A stretch of DNA of 45,362 nt. Origin: an uncultured Oligoflexales bacterium. GTDB lineage: Bacteria > Bdellovibrionota_B > Oligoflexia > Oligoflexales > JAPPIL01. The notes below the pieces were generated by a model. That model made no database searches. It saw nothing but the letters and a program-made list of their open reading frames with translations, and had not been told where the DNA came from. The translations under genes and the position numbers were made by a program. Each line of letters begins with the position of its first letter. Position 1 is the first letter of the stretch. Shown piece after piece: positions 18,368 through 25,565 of this stretch. Where the stretch lies: NCBI GenBank assembly GCA_958296095.1, contig OY282440.1, positions 1 to 45,362 of the forward strand, given 5' to 3'.

Positions 18368-18922
18368 ATGCCAGAATGGTTAACAACAATCACAGATCAT
18401 GCAGGCACGTTCATTTTTGAGGGTTACGTATTCGTAGCCCATTTTATTGCGTCTGCGATGTCATCCATCACCAAGTCAGCGAGTGCTAACGGCGGTAGGA
18501 TAAGTAGGTGGTTTCGCAAGGGTATTGATTTCCTTGCGTTGAACATCGGACATGCTACACCTCAACAAACAGGCGAGGATACATATGTCGAGTTGAGTGA
18601 GGCGAAATTGGAGAATGAAAGACTCAGGAAGATTGTTAACCTACACAGACGAGATAACGAAGGACTGCGCGATAGGCAGTTTGAGACTGATACGAAGCAT
18701 AAAGAAATGATAAATGAGTTGAAGGCAGATCATAGATCAGCGACAGGTAAGTTGAGACGGGAAGCTCAGGAATATCTTGAGAAAATAGATAAGTTAGAAC
18801 GTGAATTGCGTGGTGGTAAACCGCCAACCCGTAAGACTAGGACACGCAAGAAGGTTATTAAGGACCTACCGCAAATTACTATGTCCGACCTATCTGGCGA
18901 AGAAATCAAGGAACTTGATTGA
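18368..18922 (+). CDS. Membrane-associated coiled-coil protein
   Basis: 184 residues from ATG 18368 with AGGGG upstream. An N-terminal hydrophobic stretch (FIFEGYVFVAHFIASAM) is followed by a long charged coiled coil (about residues 70-150) and a basic Lys/Arg-rich tail ending in an acidic peptide. It heads a run of tightly overlapping genes for small membrane proteins and may act with them in lysis or superinfection control. No family recognised. Confidence 0.6.
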   Translation: MPEWLTTITDHAGTFIFEGYVFVAHFIASAMSSITKSASANGGRISRWFRKGIDFLALNIGHATPQQTGEDTYVELSEAKLENERLRKIVNLHRRDNEGLRDRQFETDTKHKEMINELKADHRSATGKLRREAQEYLEKIDKLERELRGGKPPTRKTRTRKKVIKDLPQITMSDLSGEEIKELD

Positions 18923-19152
18923 TGAGCATTGTTATATCATGTCTACTTGGTCTTGCGGGGTTGTTTGCAGCTTGGTTTGCAAGAGGCAAACAAGTCAAGA
19001 CACAGACTGAGATGCGTATGCTTAAGGAAGCTATTGATCACGCACGTCGCAAAAATAAGGAGGTAAGAGCAGCACGAAAAAAAGCTAGTCGAGATTTCAA
19101 TTTGGAAGGTTTAGATGATGATTACAAATTTCTAAGACACGAGGACAAATAG
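18922..19152 (+). CDS. Small single-TM coiled-coil protein (i-spanin-like)
   Basis: 76 residues. The ATG overlaps the previous stop by one base (TGATG). An N-terminal transmembrane helix (IVISCLLGLAGLFAAWFA) is followed by a basic amphipathic helix. This N-in/C-out layout with a coiled coil is what inner-membrane spanins (Rz-like) show, though it is short for the family. The next gene has an Rz1-like Cys pattern, which supports a spanin pair. This is inference. Confidence 0.5.
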   Translation: MSIVISCLLGLAGLFAAWFARGKQVKTQTEMRMLKEAIDHARRKNKEVRAARKKASRDFNLEGLDDDYKFLRHEDK

Positions 19153-19153
19153 A

Positions 19154-19501
19154 ATGATTAAGGCTACTTTGGTTACTTGTTTGCTGACTATTTCTTCTGC
19201 CCTTTACGGGGGGTTAGGTGCTTTTGTAACTAAACATCCGTATGTAGTTATTGCTGCTGGGGCTATCGCGGCTGGTGGTTGTGGTTACTCACTTTATCAG
19301 CGTACTAACTATATGACATATGCATATGATGTCATATGTGGCAGCTTTGTCCCTATCAGCGTAAGTAAGAGTGATACTCTAAAAACACTTAAGCAAGTCA
19401 TCGAATACAATGCTGTATGGGATGAGTTTTGCGGCGAAGATGAGATAGGACATGAAGAACCATTACGATCTATAACCGTAGAGACACCAGATGACCGATA
19501 A
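19154..19501 (+). CDS. Rz/Rz1-like lysis accessory protein with two hydrophobic segments
   Basis: 115 residues. Hydrophobic segments at about 3-22 and 29-48 are followed by a periplasmic-type domain with the pattern C....PI..S..DT..TL.Q...NA.WD.FC. This paired-Cys signature recurs in small spanin-like or Rz1-like phage lysis proteins of Gram-negative hosts. It overlaps the next gene by 11 bases. It could alternatively be a holin-like membrane protein. Confidence 0.55.
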   Translation: MIKATLVTCLLTISSALYGGLGAFVTKHPYVVIAAGAIAAGGCGYSLYQRTNYMTYAYDVICGSFVPISVSKSDTLKTLKQVIEYNAVWDEFCGEDEIGHEEPLRSITVETPDDR

Positions 19502-19673
19502 CCAACAATTTCTCCTGCGACATTTAATGGAACTAGGCAATGACCTTGATGATTTTATTGATATGCATCGAGAAGGTTTTGGGCTGATCATCAGCAAGAA
19601 ACTAACCGACATGAGCAAACGGCTATGGGCAATACGAGAGTCTGTTAGTCAAGCTGTGCGGGAAGGTGAATGA
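19491..19673 (+). CDS. Small helical protein, unknown
   Basis: 60 residues, starting inside the end of the previous gene and ending on the next start (ATGATGA). Predicted all-helical and acidic (LMELGNDLDDFIDMH). No membrane helix. Translational coupling with its neighbours suggests a shared role. Function unknown. Confidence 0.55.
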   Translation: MTDNQQFLLRHLMELGNDLDDFIDMHREGFGLIISKKLTDMSKRLWAIRESVSQAVREGE

Positions 19674-19900
19674 TGAATATCGACCTAGGCAGTCTAGCGG
19701 AATGGATCGTTATTGCCGGTGGATTGGTAGGTGTATACATCAACTTGCGAATTAAGATAGAATCATACTCCAACTCCTGCATACGTAAAGAGGAGTTGGA
19801 GCATGCTATGCAGCACTTTGAGCAGAGGTTTAACGATAAGTTTGATGCTCTAAAGGAACTTATCGAGGAAAAGTTGAAACACATACATGGACATACCTAA
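19670..19900 (+). CDS. Small single-TM coiled-coil protein
   Basis: 76 residues. One hydrophobic segment near the N-terminus (WIVIAGGLVGVYINLRI), then a charged helix rich in Glu, Gln and Lys (EELEHAMQHFEQRF). Overlaps both neighbours. Candidate holin or antiholin partner by size and position only. The hydrophobic stretch is about 17 residues, just enough for one membrane pass. Confidence 0.55.
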   Translation: MMNIDLGSLAEWIVIAGGLVGVYINLRIKIESYSNSCIRKEELEHAMQHFEQRFNDKFDALKELIEEKLKHIHGHT

Positions 19901-20234
19901 CCAGCTTAAGGAAGACATCATCAATGCGCTGATCATGTTTCAAATGCGTTCAAAACAAATGCCTACCCCAGCCTATCTATACGAAACATTACAGTCGCAG
20001 TATGGTCGTGCGCGGGTAAGGGCGGCATTGAACTCAGGCATCAAAACAAGACGCGGCAAGGTAATGTTTTACGAATACGATCACAAGGTTATGTTTGTGC
20101 CGATGAACAAGCGCGAGAGGGCATGTACGATACATCTACGTAACATGCAAGGTGCTGCGCAAGGACAAGAAAATGATCTTGTAAGGTCAAACGGGGGTAT
20201 CTTCCGTTCCCATGGTGAGAACTTCAGGATCTGA
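19887..20234 (+). CDS. Unknown basic protein
   Basis: 115 residues. The N-terminal half looks like a small winged-helix or HTH layout (ALIMFQMRSKQMPTPAYLYETLQSQYGRARVRAALNSG) and a beta hairpin follows (GKVMFYEYDHKVMFVP). It may bind nucleic acid. No named family. Last gene of the rightward cluster, facing the leftward gene ending at 20240. Confidence 0.55.
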   Translation: MDIPNQLKEDIINALIMFQMRSKQMPTPAYLYETLQSQYGRARVRAALNSGIKTRRGKVMFYEYDHKVMFVPMNKRERACTIHLRNMQGAAQGQENDLVRSNGGIFRSHGENFRI

Positions 20235-20239
20235 CCAAG

Positions 20240-20905
20240 TTATCTAGGCACTTGACCCCTATGTTCCTTCCTGAATTCAGCTCTAGCTGCTGATACCTTA
20301 CGACTACGTTCACGATCAGCCATTTCTCTCTCGATCCAATCAGGTACTCCTGGTGTCACGAACTCTGTGTCTGTTTTCTTCGGGGCTTTACACTTGATGA
20401 CCCCTAGGGCATGATCACGATGGGTTCGTTCAAGTTTCCGCTCAAGAGTACGTTCCGCACAGAGGTCATGCCATCTTTGCTTTTGTTCAGGAGTCAGTTT
20501 AGCCAGGATTGTGTCACGGTTGGCTGCGTAGTACTTGCGGGAGTATTTGCGGGAATATTCTCTCACCTTCTCAGGATTTGCTTTTTTCCACTCGCGGTCA
20601 TATTCTCTCATCTTCTCGTAGTTTTTTGCGTAGTACTCGCTCCGGCATTCTCTCAGCTTATCAAGGTTTGCTTCTCTGTACTTGCGTAGGTATTCTCTAT
20701 TCTTCTCACGATTTGCTTCTTTGTACTTGCGGTTGCGTTCTCTCTCCTTGGCGCGGTTTTCTGCGTAGTACTCCCTCCGGTTTTCTAGCTTCTTCTCGCG
20801 GTTTTTTGCGTAGTATTTGCGGTAGTGTTCTCTCTCCTTCTCAGGATTTGCTTTTCTCCACTTGCGTTTCCATTCTCTCGCCTTCTCAGGGTCTTTGTAG
20901 GGCAT
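20240..20905 (-). CDS. Highly repetitive basic helical protein (YYAKNREK repeats)
   Basis: 221 residues. Residues 1-130 are a chain of about eleven-residue units such as NPEKxREYxRKYYAKNREK, strongly charged and rich in Tyr and Arg. Such repeats often precede HNH or zinc-finger domains in phage proteins, but no HNH or CxxC motif follows. The C-terminal part instead has KLTPEQKQRWHDLCAERTLE and a Pro-rich tail. The repeats are nearly identical at DNA level too, so copy number can change. A related repeat protein is at 29764. It probably binds nucleic acid; this is inference. Confidence 0.6.
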   Translation of the reverse strand: MPYKDPEKAREWKRKWRKANPEKEREHYRKYYAKNREKKLENRREYYAENRAKERERNRKYKEANREKNREYLRKYREANLDKLRECRSEYYAKNYEKMREYDREWKKANPEKVREYSRKYSRKYYAANRDTILAKLTPEQKQRWHDLCAERTLERKLERTHRDHALGVIKCKAPKKTDTEFVTPGVPDWIEREMADRERSRKVSAARAEFRKEHRGQVPR

Positions 20906-21011
20906 AGTGGGTTCTCATTACTTGGTTATTGGTGTGTGCAATTTCTCGTTTTTTTTTGAATATACACATATGATACCAAGCGATTCCTCTGGCCGGCATG
21001 CTTTAGAGCAC

Positions 21012-21245
21012 TCACCCCTTGTTAATCTTATCCTTCGCCTTTTGGATGCCGCCTTCAACCGACTGCACGATCTCTTCGCGGATTTGGTTTGCTTCACCTA
21101 CCCTTAGCTCCCCTCCCCATTTCAAATCATGGAAAGATTTATTGATAATACTCGTCATAACGTTCGACAGTGCGGTTAGTTCTTCACACTTCCGATTCCT
21201 TTCGGCCAACTTCACGATTTCCTGCACGATTTCTCTAGTCTCCAT
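21012..21245 (-). CDS. Small helical protein, unknown
   Basis: 77 residues. The start at 21245 is preferred over 21260 because AGGAGA lies 7 bases upstream of the second ATG. All helical, charged (EIVQEIVKLAERNRKCEELTALS). Overlaps the end of the next upstream gene in the leftward cluster. Function unknown. Confidence 0.55.
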   Translation of the reverse strand: METREIVQEIVKLAERNRKCEELTALSNVMTSIINKSFHDLKWGGELRVGEANQIREEIVQSVEGGIQKAKDKINKG

Positions 21246-21633
21246 TCTTGATCTCCTCATAATTATTGTTATTTGGACACAAATCCTTGAGTCTATATTT
21301 AATGATCTCCCGCACCTCGGCGAGTGTGACTTGATGCATCATACCAAGTAGGTGCATTACGTCACTGATAGCCTCCTCATAACCGGGCTTACGTGTCTGA
21401 CTAACATACCAATCACACACAGATTTGATGACTTCACTGGTGTACTTACCTGCGTCTTTGCTCAGGCGGTAGCCTAGGGTGTAACTATGTTCCGCGAGCC
21501 TATCGTCTGTACGATCTGTGCTCCGCGTGTTGACGTGTTTACGTTCCATCTGTGCTCCGCGTGTTGTTCGTGGTAATGTCTTATGTTTGACATGTATTTG
21601 ATCAGACGGTCCGTCCCAATCTATTTGTCGCAT
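21235..21633 (-). CDS. Unknown leftward-cluster protein
   Basis: 132 residues from ATG 21633, with AAGGAGG 6 bases before it; a TTG 15 bases earlier is unlikely because it overlaps that site. The middle is polar and Arg-rich (RKHVNTRSTDRTDDR), the C-terminal half is helical (EEAISDVMHLLGMMHQVTLAEVREIIKYRL). No family recognised. Confidence 0.6.
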   Translation of the reverse strand: MRQIDWDGPSDQIHVKHKTLPRTTRGAQMERKHVNTRSTDRTDDRLAEHSYTLGYRLSKDAGKYTSEVIKSVCDWYVSQTRKPGYEEAISDVMHLLGMMHQVTLAEVREIIKYRLKDLCPNNNNYEEIKNGD

Positions 21634-21881
21634 GTAGCCTCCTTGCACGACAGTGGTATGTTATATGTTTTGGGGTTGGGGTAGACATGTGGGTAAACGT
21701 GGATAGTCACAGCATCCCATATTGGCAGTGGCATTTCATCATCGTCTGCCAAGGCAATAACCATCCCCGCTACTAATTTGACCTGATAAGCCTCGCGTTC
21801 CACCGCACTGAGTTTGTGTCCGCGGAAGTCAAATCCCAGTCGTGTAGGTTCGTCAATGACGATGTCAGGTAGGGTCGACAC
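21621..21881 (-). CDS. Unknown leftward-cluster protein
   Basis: 86 residues from a GTG start, overlapping the next upstream gene by 17 bases. Contains an acidic DDDEMPLPIWDAV segment and a VYPHVYPNPKTYNIP stretch. Function unknown. Coupled translation within the cluster is likely. Confidence 0.55.
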   Translation of the reverse strand: MSTLPDIVIDEPTRLGFDFRGHKLSAVEREAYQVKLVAGMVIALADDDEMPLPIWDAVTIHVYPHVYPNPKTYNIPLSCKEATCDK

Positions 21882-22065
21882 GATCCTGAACCAGTCCTGC
21901 TATATTATAGTGGCGCATTGCATGATCCTTCATTTCCTTAGCGAGTGTCTCGATATCACTGTAGGGACCTAGGGATGGTTCGTTCACCTGATCAATTTTT
22001 GCACAGTAATATTTGCCTGTGCTGGGGTTGACCCAGACACAGTAGCCACGTCGTAGCAATGCCAT
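21865..22065 (-). CDS. Small unknown protein, first gene of the leftward cluster
   Basis: 66 residues from ATG 22065. Beta start (GYCVWVNPSTGKYYCAKID) followed by a helix (IETLAKEMKDHAMRHY). It lies 50 bases downstream of the leftward promoter. No clear SD is visible. Function unknown. Confidence 0.55.
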   Translation of the reverse strand: MALLRRGYCVWVNPSTGKYYCAKIDQVNEPSLGPYSDIETLAKEMKDHAMRHYNIAGLVQDRVDPT

Positions 22066-22091
22066 GTCAATCAGGGTTGTAATGGGGCCCC

Positions 22092-22160
22092 CCAGCTAAA
22101 GTGTCTGAACCGGGGTATACCCCAGCTGGCACAGGAGTGTCAATGGTACTGGCCAGCTGG
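22092..22160. promoter_or_regulatory. Three operator-like CCAGCT(GG) sites and a GGGGTATACCCC palindrome
   Basis: CCAGCT at 22092-22097 and perfect palindromes CCAGCTGG at 22122-22129 and 22153-22160 are spaced 30 and 31 bases, about three helical turns. GGGGTATACCCC at 22112-22123 is a perfect 12-base palindrome over the leftward -10. The layout suggests a repressor controlling the leftward promoter. Confidence 0.55.
22115..22143 (-). promoter_or_regulatory. Leftward sigma70-like promoter
   Basis: On the - strand TTGACA (22143-22138), a 17-18 base spacer and GTATAC/TATACC as -10. It points to the 22065-20240 cluster and overlaps the CCAGCTGG palindromes. Confidence 0.6.
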
Positions 22161-22205
22161 TCAGGAAAAAAAATGAGAAAAATGAAAAAAAAGTGACATC
22201 AGGGG

Positions 22206-22234
22206 TTGACAAGCGCATGGAAGAAAAGTATAGT
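22206..22234 (+). promoter_or_regulatory. Rightward sigma70 promoter
   Basis: TTGACA 22206-22211, a 17-base spacer, TATAGT 22229-22234, almost consensus. It is followed by a 22241-22257 inverted repeat and the gene at 22289. One of the strongest promoter matches I found in the window. Confidence 0.8.
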
Positions 22235-22240
22235 GCAGCC

Positions 22241-22257
22241 ATCGTCATGGTGACGAT
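22241..22257. promoter_or_regulatory. Operator-like inverted repeat at the predicted start site
   Basis: ATCGTCA-TGG-TGACGAT, perfect 7-base arms, placed at about +1 to +17 of the rightward promoter. A repressor bound here would block initiation. Confidence 0.5.
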
Positions 22258-22288
22258 GATCATTTAACCCTCTCAAGGAGACTCAATC

Positions 22289-22759
22289 ATGCTTTCTTCC
22301 ACCACCACCACCATCAGCACTTCCTTCCCTTTCAACCGCGGCTTCATCAACGACGCTAAAGCCCTTGGCGGCCGCTGGAACCCTGAGGACAAAACATGGG
22401 ATTTCCAACGCGCCAACCTCGACGTGGATGCCCTCCACGCCGCCCTCAAGGAGCACTACGGCTACGACCCTGAGGATGAGGCTACTGTAACTGTCACGGC
22501 AACCGCTCGTGAGTTCATCAGTCACGATGACCGATCCCTGCTCTTCGGCGCACACAAAATCTGCTTCGTCTACGGCAACCGTGACGATGTCAAATTCGCG
22601 CCTGGTGTCAAACTCGTGGCAGGGTACATCCGCAACAGCTGTAGCCGCAAGCGTGCCTGTCTAAGCATTGATGCTGGCACAACGCTACGCATCACTGGCT
22701 TCCGCAAATCAGCACTCGACAAAATTGATTCTAGCGACTGGGATATCTCAGTCGCTTAA
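22289..22759 (+). CDS. HARP-like/DUF5710-like domain protein, first gene of the rightward cluster
   Basis: 156 residues, AAGGAGA 8 bases before the ATG. Residues about 13-58 have the conserved plan F..GFINDAKALGGRWNPEDKTWDF...ALKEHYGYD, a small domain found in phage proteins and in HARP/SMARCAL1-type annealing helicases. The second half is beta-rich and unassigned. Codons are visibly more C/G-rich than in most of the window, which suggests strong expression or a recent origin. Being first behind the strongest promoter, it may be an early host-takeover gene. That role is inference. Confidence 0.65.
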   Translation: MLSSTTTTISTSFPFNRGFINDAKALGGRWNPEDKTWDFQRANLDVDALHAALKEHYGYDPEDEATVTVTATAREFISHDDRSLLFGAHKICFVYGNRDDVKFAPGVKLVAGYIRNSCSRKRACLSIDAGTTLRITGFRKSALDKIDSSDWDISVA

Positions 22760-22784
22760 TTAACCCCATTACAAGGAGTCAATC

Positions 22785-23051
22785 ATGTTTACAGCCCCTT
22801 TCATCCCTATCCACAACCATGTCGTCGTGTCACGCTACTCCGACGAAATCTCAGTCAAATGTCCCTACAGTGACGAGTTTGCTAGTCTTGTCGACTACTA
22901 CGACGCGGAATGGGACTCGCGCTTTGGTCGCTGGATTTTCCAACGTGATCATGAGGATGACATCCTGGAGCTTGTCCAGGAATGTTTCAGCGACCGGAAC
23001 GTCTATCACGTTGATGGCATCACTGGAGAGGTTATCGATGAAAACCAATAA
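22785..23051 (+). CDS. Small paralogue of the upstream HARP-like domain
   Basis: 88 residues, AAGGAG before the ATG. It shares the W-x5-W-x-FQR core and the flanking helix with the gene before it (EWDSRFGRWIFQRD). The duplication covers the domain only. Function unknown. Confidence 0.6.
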   Translation: MFTAPFIPIHNHVVVSRYSDEISVKCPYSDEFASLVDYYDAEWDSRFGRWIFQRDHEDDILELVQECFSDRNVYHVDGITGEVIDENQ

Positions 23052-23373
23052 GACATACCGTCAGACAATCGAGCAACGCCACATCCGTGGCGTGCTCCAG
23101 AGCATCAGATACAGTTTAGCCCGACAACAACACCACATGCACCTCAATAACATCGATGAGAAAGATGAGTTGGATGGCGTGTGCTTTGTCCTGCACCACG
23201 GAGACATAGCCAGGGATTTCAAACTTGAGACCCACTGGGACAGTCGTGGCCTGTGGTATTGTTATTCATTCCGGAAAGGAGGGGACTGGTGTCTGTTGGA
23301 GAAATGCCACGATTTTGTTCAAGGAATCAAGACGGTTATGCGTTATGCAGGTAAATTTAACACCACATGCTAA
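23038..23373 (+). CDS. Unknown early protein
   Basis: 111 residues from ATG 23038 (GGAGAGG 7 bases upstream). Overlaps the preceding gene by 14 bases. Basic N-terminal helix, His-rich middle (QQHHMHLNN), then a beta domain (FKLETHWDSRGLWYCYSFRKGGDW). Earlier starts in this frame would overlap the preceding gene and are rejected. No family recognised. Confidence 0.6.
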   Translation: MKTNKTYRQTIEQRHIRGVLQSIRYSLARQQHHMHLNNIDEKDELDGVCFVLHHGDIARDFKLETHWDSRGLWYCYSFRKGGDWCLLEKCHDFVQGIKTVMRYAGKFNTTC

Positions 23374-23388
23374 AATTGGGAGGATACC

Positions 23389-23943
23389 ATGGAAACAAGT
23401 GAAATCATTACACAAAAACAGCTCCTTAATCGTGCACGTCGCTATAGGAGACGTGTCAACGATGCGTTCCACGCATACAAGGGGAACCACGATAATAGTG
23501 GTCTACCCTACATAGTCTATGTTGTCGATGCGTTAAATTGGGATGAGGATACGCCTGCCATCGACACCCGTATCCGCATGCATGGTCATTTTGGCACTTA
23601 CAGGATAGCTGCGTGCCCCTATTCTGGGTTTATCAAGGTCTTCGGCAAGTTAACACGCACCCTAAAAGGTGCTACATTTATCGATCGTTGTCCTAATACG
23701 GCCGAGGCAATCAGGAGTGCTATAGAGGATTTGCACAATCGTAGGTTTCAGGTCCCATCCATCAACCACACAAGGAACGATTATGACCCGCTGGTTAAGG
23801 CCTATAATGTCAAGAGTCAGTCATTTTTTCGACAGGTCGAACCAAAAATGGATCGTATGTCACAGCTCCAGAGTTACCCCTACCGTCTAACCTATTGCCC
23901 TGTGGACACCGACACCACGGGACCGAGGTGCTATGATGCCTAA
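23389..23943 (+). CDS. Unknown early protein
   Basis: 184 residues, GGGAGGA before the ATG. N-terminus strongly basic (NRARRYRRRVNDAFHAYKG), centre beta-rich (HFGTYRIAACPYSGFIKVFG). No catalytic motif recognised. It overlaps the next short gene by 8 bases. Confidence 0.6.
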   Translation: METSEIITQKQLLNRARRYRRRVNDAFHAYKGNHDNSGLPYIVYVVDALNWDEDTPAIDTRIRMHGHFGTYRIAACPYSGFIKVFGKLTRTLKGATFIDRCPNTAEAIRSAIEDLHNRRFQVPSINHTRNDYDPLVKAYNVKSQSFFRQVEPKMDRMSQLQSYPYRLTYCPVDTDTTGPRCYDA

Positions 23944-24100
23944 GGATGATGCGTTATACGAAGTGGACTTGTATGTCCGCAAGACTGGAAAACATTTTGT
24001 GCAGCTAAAAATAACAGCATGCTATCTGCAACAGGTGCTGAAAATGGGATTAACAATCGGTGTGATAAAGGGGGAAGACGATCACAGACTGTCGGGATAA
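23936..24100 (+). CDS. Short unknown protein, last gene of the rightward cluster
   Basis: 54 residues from ATG 23936, overlapping the previous stop. The sequence MPKDDALYEVDLYVRKTGKHF is coherent. The C-terminal YLQQVLKMG resembles the end of the 30119 protein (YYCQQVLKWG), and the DNA there is also similar. Function unknown. Confidence 0.5.
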   Translation: MPKDDALYEVDLYVRKTGKHFVQLKITACYLQQVLKMGLTIGVIKGEDDHRLSG

Positions 24101-24243
24101 TTAAGGAAATTTATGGGTGTGTATGAATGATGATGTAAGCAGACGTAGGGGTCCTGATCATTATCCATACACAACCCGATGTAGGTTACCGTTTTCACCG
24201 CTAAGTAAAACGAAACCCCAATATACCACCAGCACATACAAAA

Positions 24244-24271
24244 AACCACCAGGTTGTCTAGTCTGGTGGTT
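24244..24271. terminator. Terminator-like hairpin
   Basis: AACCACCAG / CTGGTGGTT, 9-base perfect stem, 10-base loop. On the - strand the stem is followed by six T, a full intrinsic terminator. On the + strand only a short T-rich tail follows the stem. It may end both the rightward 22289 cluster and leftward read-through from the replication genes. Confidence 0.6.
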
Positions 24272-24471
24272 CTTCGCGAAAATAGTCAAAAATAAATTCT
24301 GGAATCCCTTTAGCAAGGGTGCGTTCTGATGACGCTTGCACCTGTTCGACTTCATAGCCATATAGTGTAAGCAAACTTTTCAGCGACAAAATCGTTAAAA
24401 AATCACCACCGACATATTGGCGGCCCGTACCAACTCCAATCCCTTACGGGATCAGAGTCAGGCGAGGGCAT

Positions 24472-24503
24472 CTTGCAAATAACACCCTACTGTTACTTGC
24501 AAG
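24472..24503. other. Long RNA-like hairpin
   Basis: CTTGCAAATAACA / TGTTACTTGCAAG, 13-position arms with one A-C mismatch and a 6-base loop. Not followed by a T run on the + strand. Could be a leader element or a protein site. Confidence 0.45.
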
Positions 24504-24652
24504 ACTGAAGTTAACATTAGATCAACCATGTGAAATTCCTCCTAAAAAAATTATTAATATGGATTGGTTCTTGTATCACATCCGGCTGTAATGCTACAAG
24601 TAGCCTTCAGGCGGGGTATTCTCCCCAACTACTACACATCCCGGAGGTTCAT

Positions 24653-25084
24653 ATGTTTAGGTTTTTTTTTAGCCTTTTTCTAGGCATCTCACCCACCTTA
24701 CTAGGTGCAGCTGGTGGGTCCCCCCTAACCAGAGCACCACGACAGTATTTTCTTTTGTTTCCGAATGTTACAATCAAAGGTGTCACATTCGCGGTCAAGA
24801 TGATGGAACCAGACACCAAGAATGCCATCGCACGTAAGTTAGGGCGTTTGATGACAGGTAAGGGCAACAATCCTACCACAGAACGCATCCAGGACGCACT
24901 AGACAACGTACAAAACATGTTATTGGTCGACGACGAGGGTGAGCTACAACTTGTTGAGCTTATTAAGGAGCTTCAGGAAGCAGGCTTACAGACACAGGAG
25001 GCGGTGTTTATTGATGTGTCTGTGCCAGAGTCTGCATTGCTGAAGCGTCCTATAGATGACCAAGCTAAGCAGCCAATCGAATGA
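24653..25084 (+). CDS. Exported protein, unknown
   Basis: 143 residues. ATG 24653 chosen for the GGAGG site 6 bases upstream. The first 22 residues are a signal-peptide-like hydrophobic run (FRFFFSLFLGISPTLLGAA). The mature part is helical and charged (GNNPTTERIQDALDNV, ELVELIKELQEAG). Overlaps the next gene by 4 bases. A role in envelope changes or exclusion is possible, not shown. Confidence 0.55.
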   Translation: MFRFFFSLFLGISPTLLGAAGGSPLTRAPRQYFLLFPNVTIKGVTFAVKMMEPDTKNAIARKLGRLMTGKGNNPTTERIQDALDNVQNMLLVDDEGELQLVELIKELQEAGLQTQEAVFIDVSVPESALLKRPIDDQAKQPIE

Positions 25085-25302
25085 GATACAAATTCAAAAA
25101 ACCTGGCTGCACCTGCGAGTGCTACCAGAAGCCAATGCACAAGTACGAACACGGAGACTATGTGCCACTGTCTGACAGCGAGTTGATGACAACACGTAGG
25201 GATGGCTACTTCATCATGACCACAATGATCGTGATCATGCTAGGTCTCTGGGGTGTTTTGTTAGCACGTCATTACTGGGGCATTGGATTGGGGTGCCAGT
25301 AG
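25081..25302 (+). CDS. Small single-TM protein with a Cys cluster
   Basis: 73 residues; ATGA overlap with the previous stop. N-terminal GCTCECYQKP cluster (three Cys), then one transmembrane helix (FIMTTMIVIMLGLWGVLLA). It probably works with the exported protein before it. Function unknown. Confidence 0.55.
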   Translation: MRYKFKKPGCTCECYQKPMHKYEHGDYVPLSDSELMTTRRDGYFIMTTMIVIMLGLWGVLLARHYWGIGLGCQ

Positions 25303-25331
25303 TCAAGGATTACTTGACCACTGATGTTCCT

Positions 25332-25345
25332 CGCGCGCGCGCGCG
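25332..25345. repeat. (CG)7 tract, left border of the origin region
   Basis: Seven CG dinucleotides in a row, preceded by CCT. Alternating CG favours left-handed DNA under negative supercoiling. Its twin is at 25569-25580, so the two bracket the iterons. Confidence 0.75.
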
Positions 25346-25373
25346 TATAGTCTTGATATCCTGGGTTTTTTCC

Positions 25374-25382
25374 TGTGGATAA
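25374..25382 (-). promoter_or_regulatory. DnaA box
   Basis: TGTGGATAA, the exact complement of TTATCCACA, next to an A+T-rich stretch (25383-25405) and 33 bases before the first iteron. Confidence 0.7.
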
Positions 25383-25414
25383 GTATATTTTAAGTAATAA
25401 TAACAGTGACATGT

Positions 25415-25511
25415 ATCAACCCAACTCTCCTGGGTCGATTGGGTTGATTGGGACGATAGAATTATGTATCCACCCAATCAACCCAATCGACCCAGACGCT
25501 TGGGTGGATAC
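25415..25511. repeat. Iteron array, putative replication origin
   Basis: Eight copies of a 9-mer TGGGTNGAT or close variant. Reverse at 25415-25423; forward at 25431, 25440 and 25449 (abutting); reverse at 25468, 25477 and 25486 (abutting); forward at 25501-25509. The abutting triplets form a perfect 23-base inverted repeat (25430-25452 and 25473-25495) with a 20-base A+T-rich centre. With the DnaA box and the adjacent helicase gene this has the layout of an iteron origin. Confidence 0.75.
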
Positions 25512-25565
25512 AACAGTATGATATTACTAGACTTTTTAGCCAATAAGCCCAAAAACCCATATACT

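Larger units (their letters stand above)
24101..24652. other. Long intergenic region with hairpins
   Basis: No convincing gene. It holds a terminator-like hairpin (24244-24271), a CCCTT-TAGC-AAGGG hairpin near 24307, an ATCCC-TTAC-GGGAT hairpin near 24440 and a long stem at 24472-24503. A GTG at 24530 would extend the next gene upstream with a lipoprotein-like start (LLIWIGSCITSGC), but it has no ribosome site. Confidence 0.5.

Noticed and set aside
20411..20907. Open frames on the + strand opposite the repetitive gene
   Set aside because: They are mirror frames of the regular repeat; the - strand frame explains the sequence with a start and ordinary phage repeat protein features.
24117..24329. 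70-residue open frame across the terminator hairpin
   Set aside because: It crosses a strong hairpin, has no ribosome site and no recognisable domain; the opposite-strand frame is equally unconvincing.
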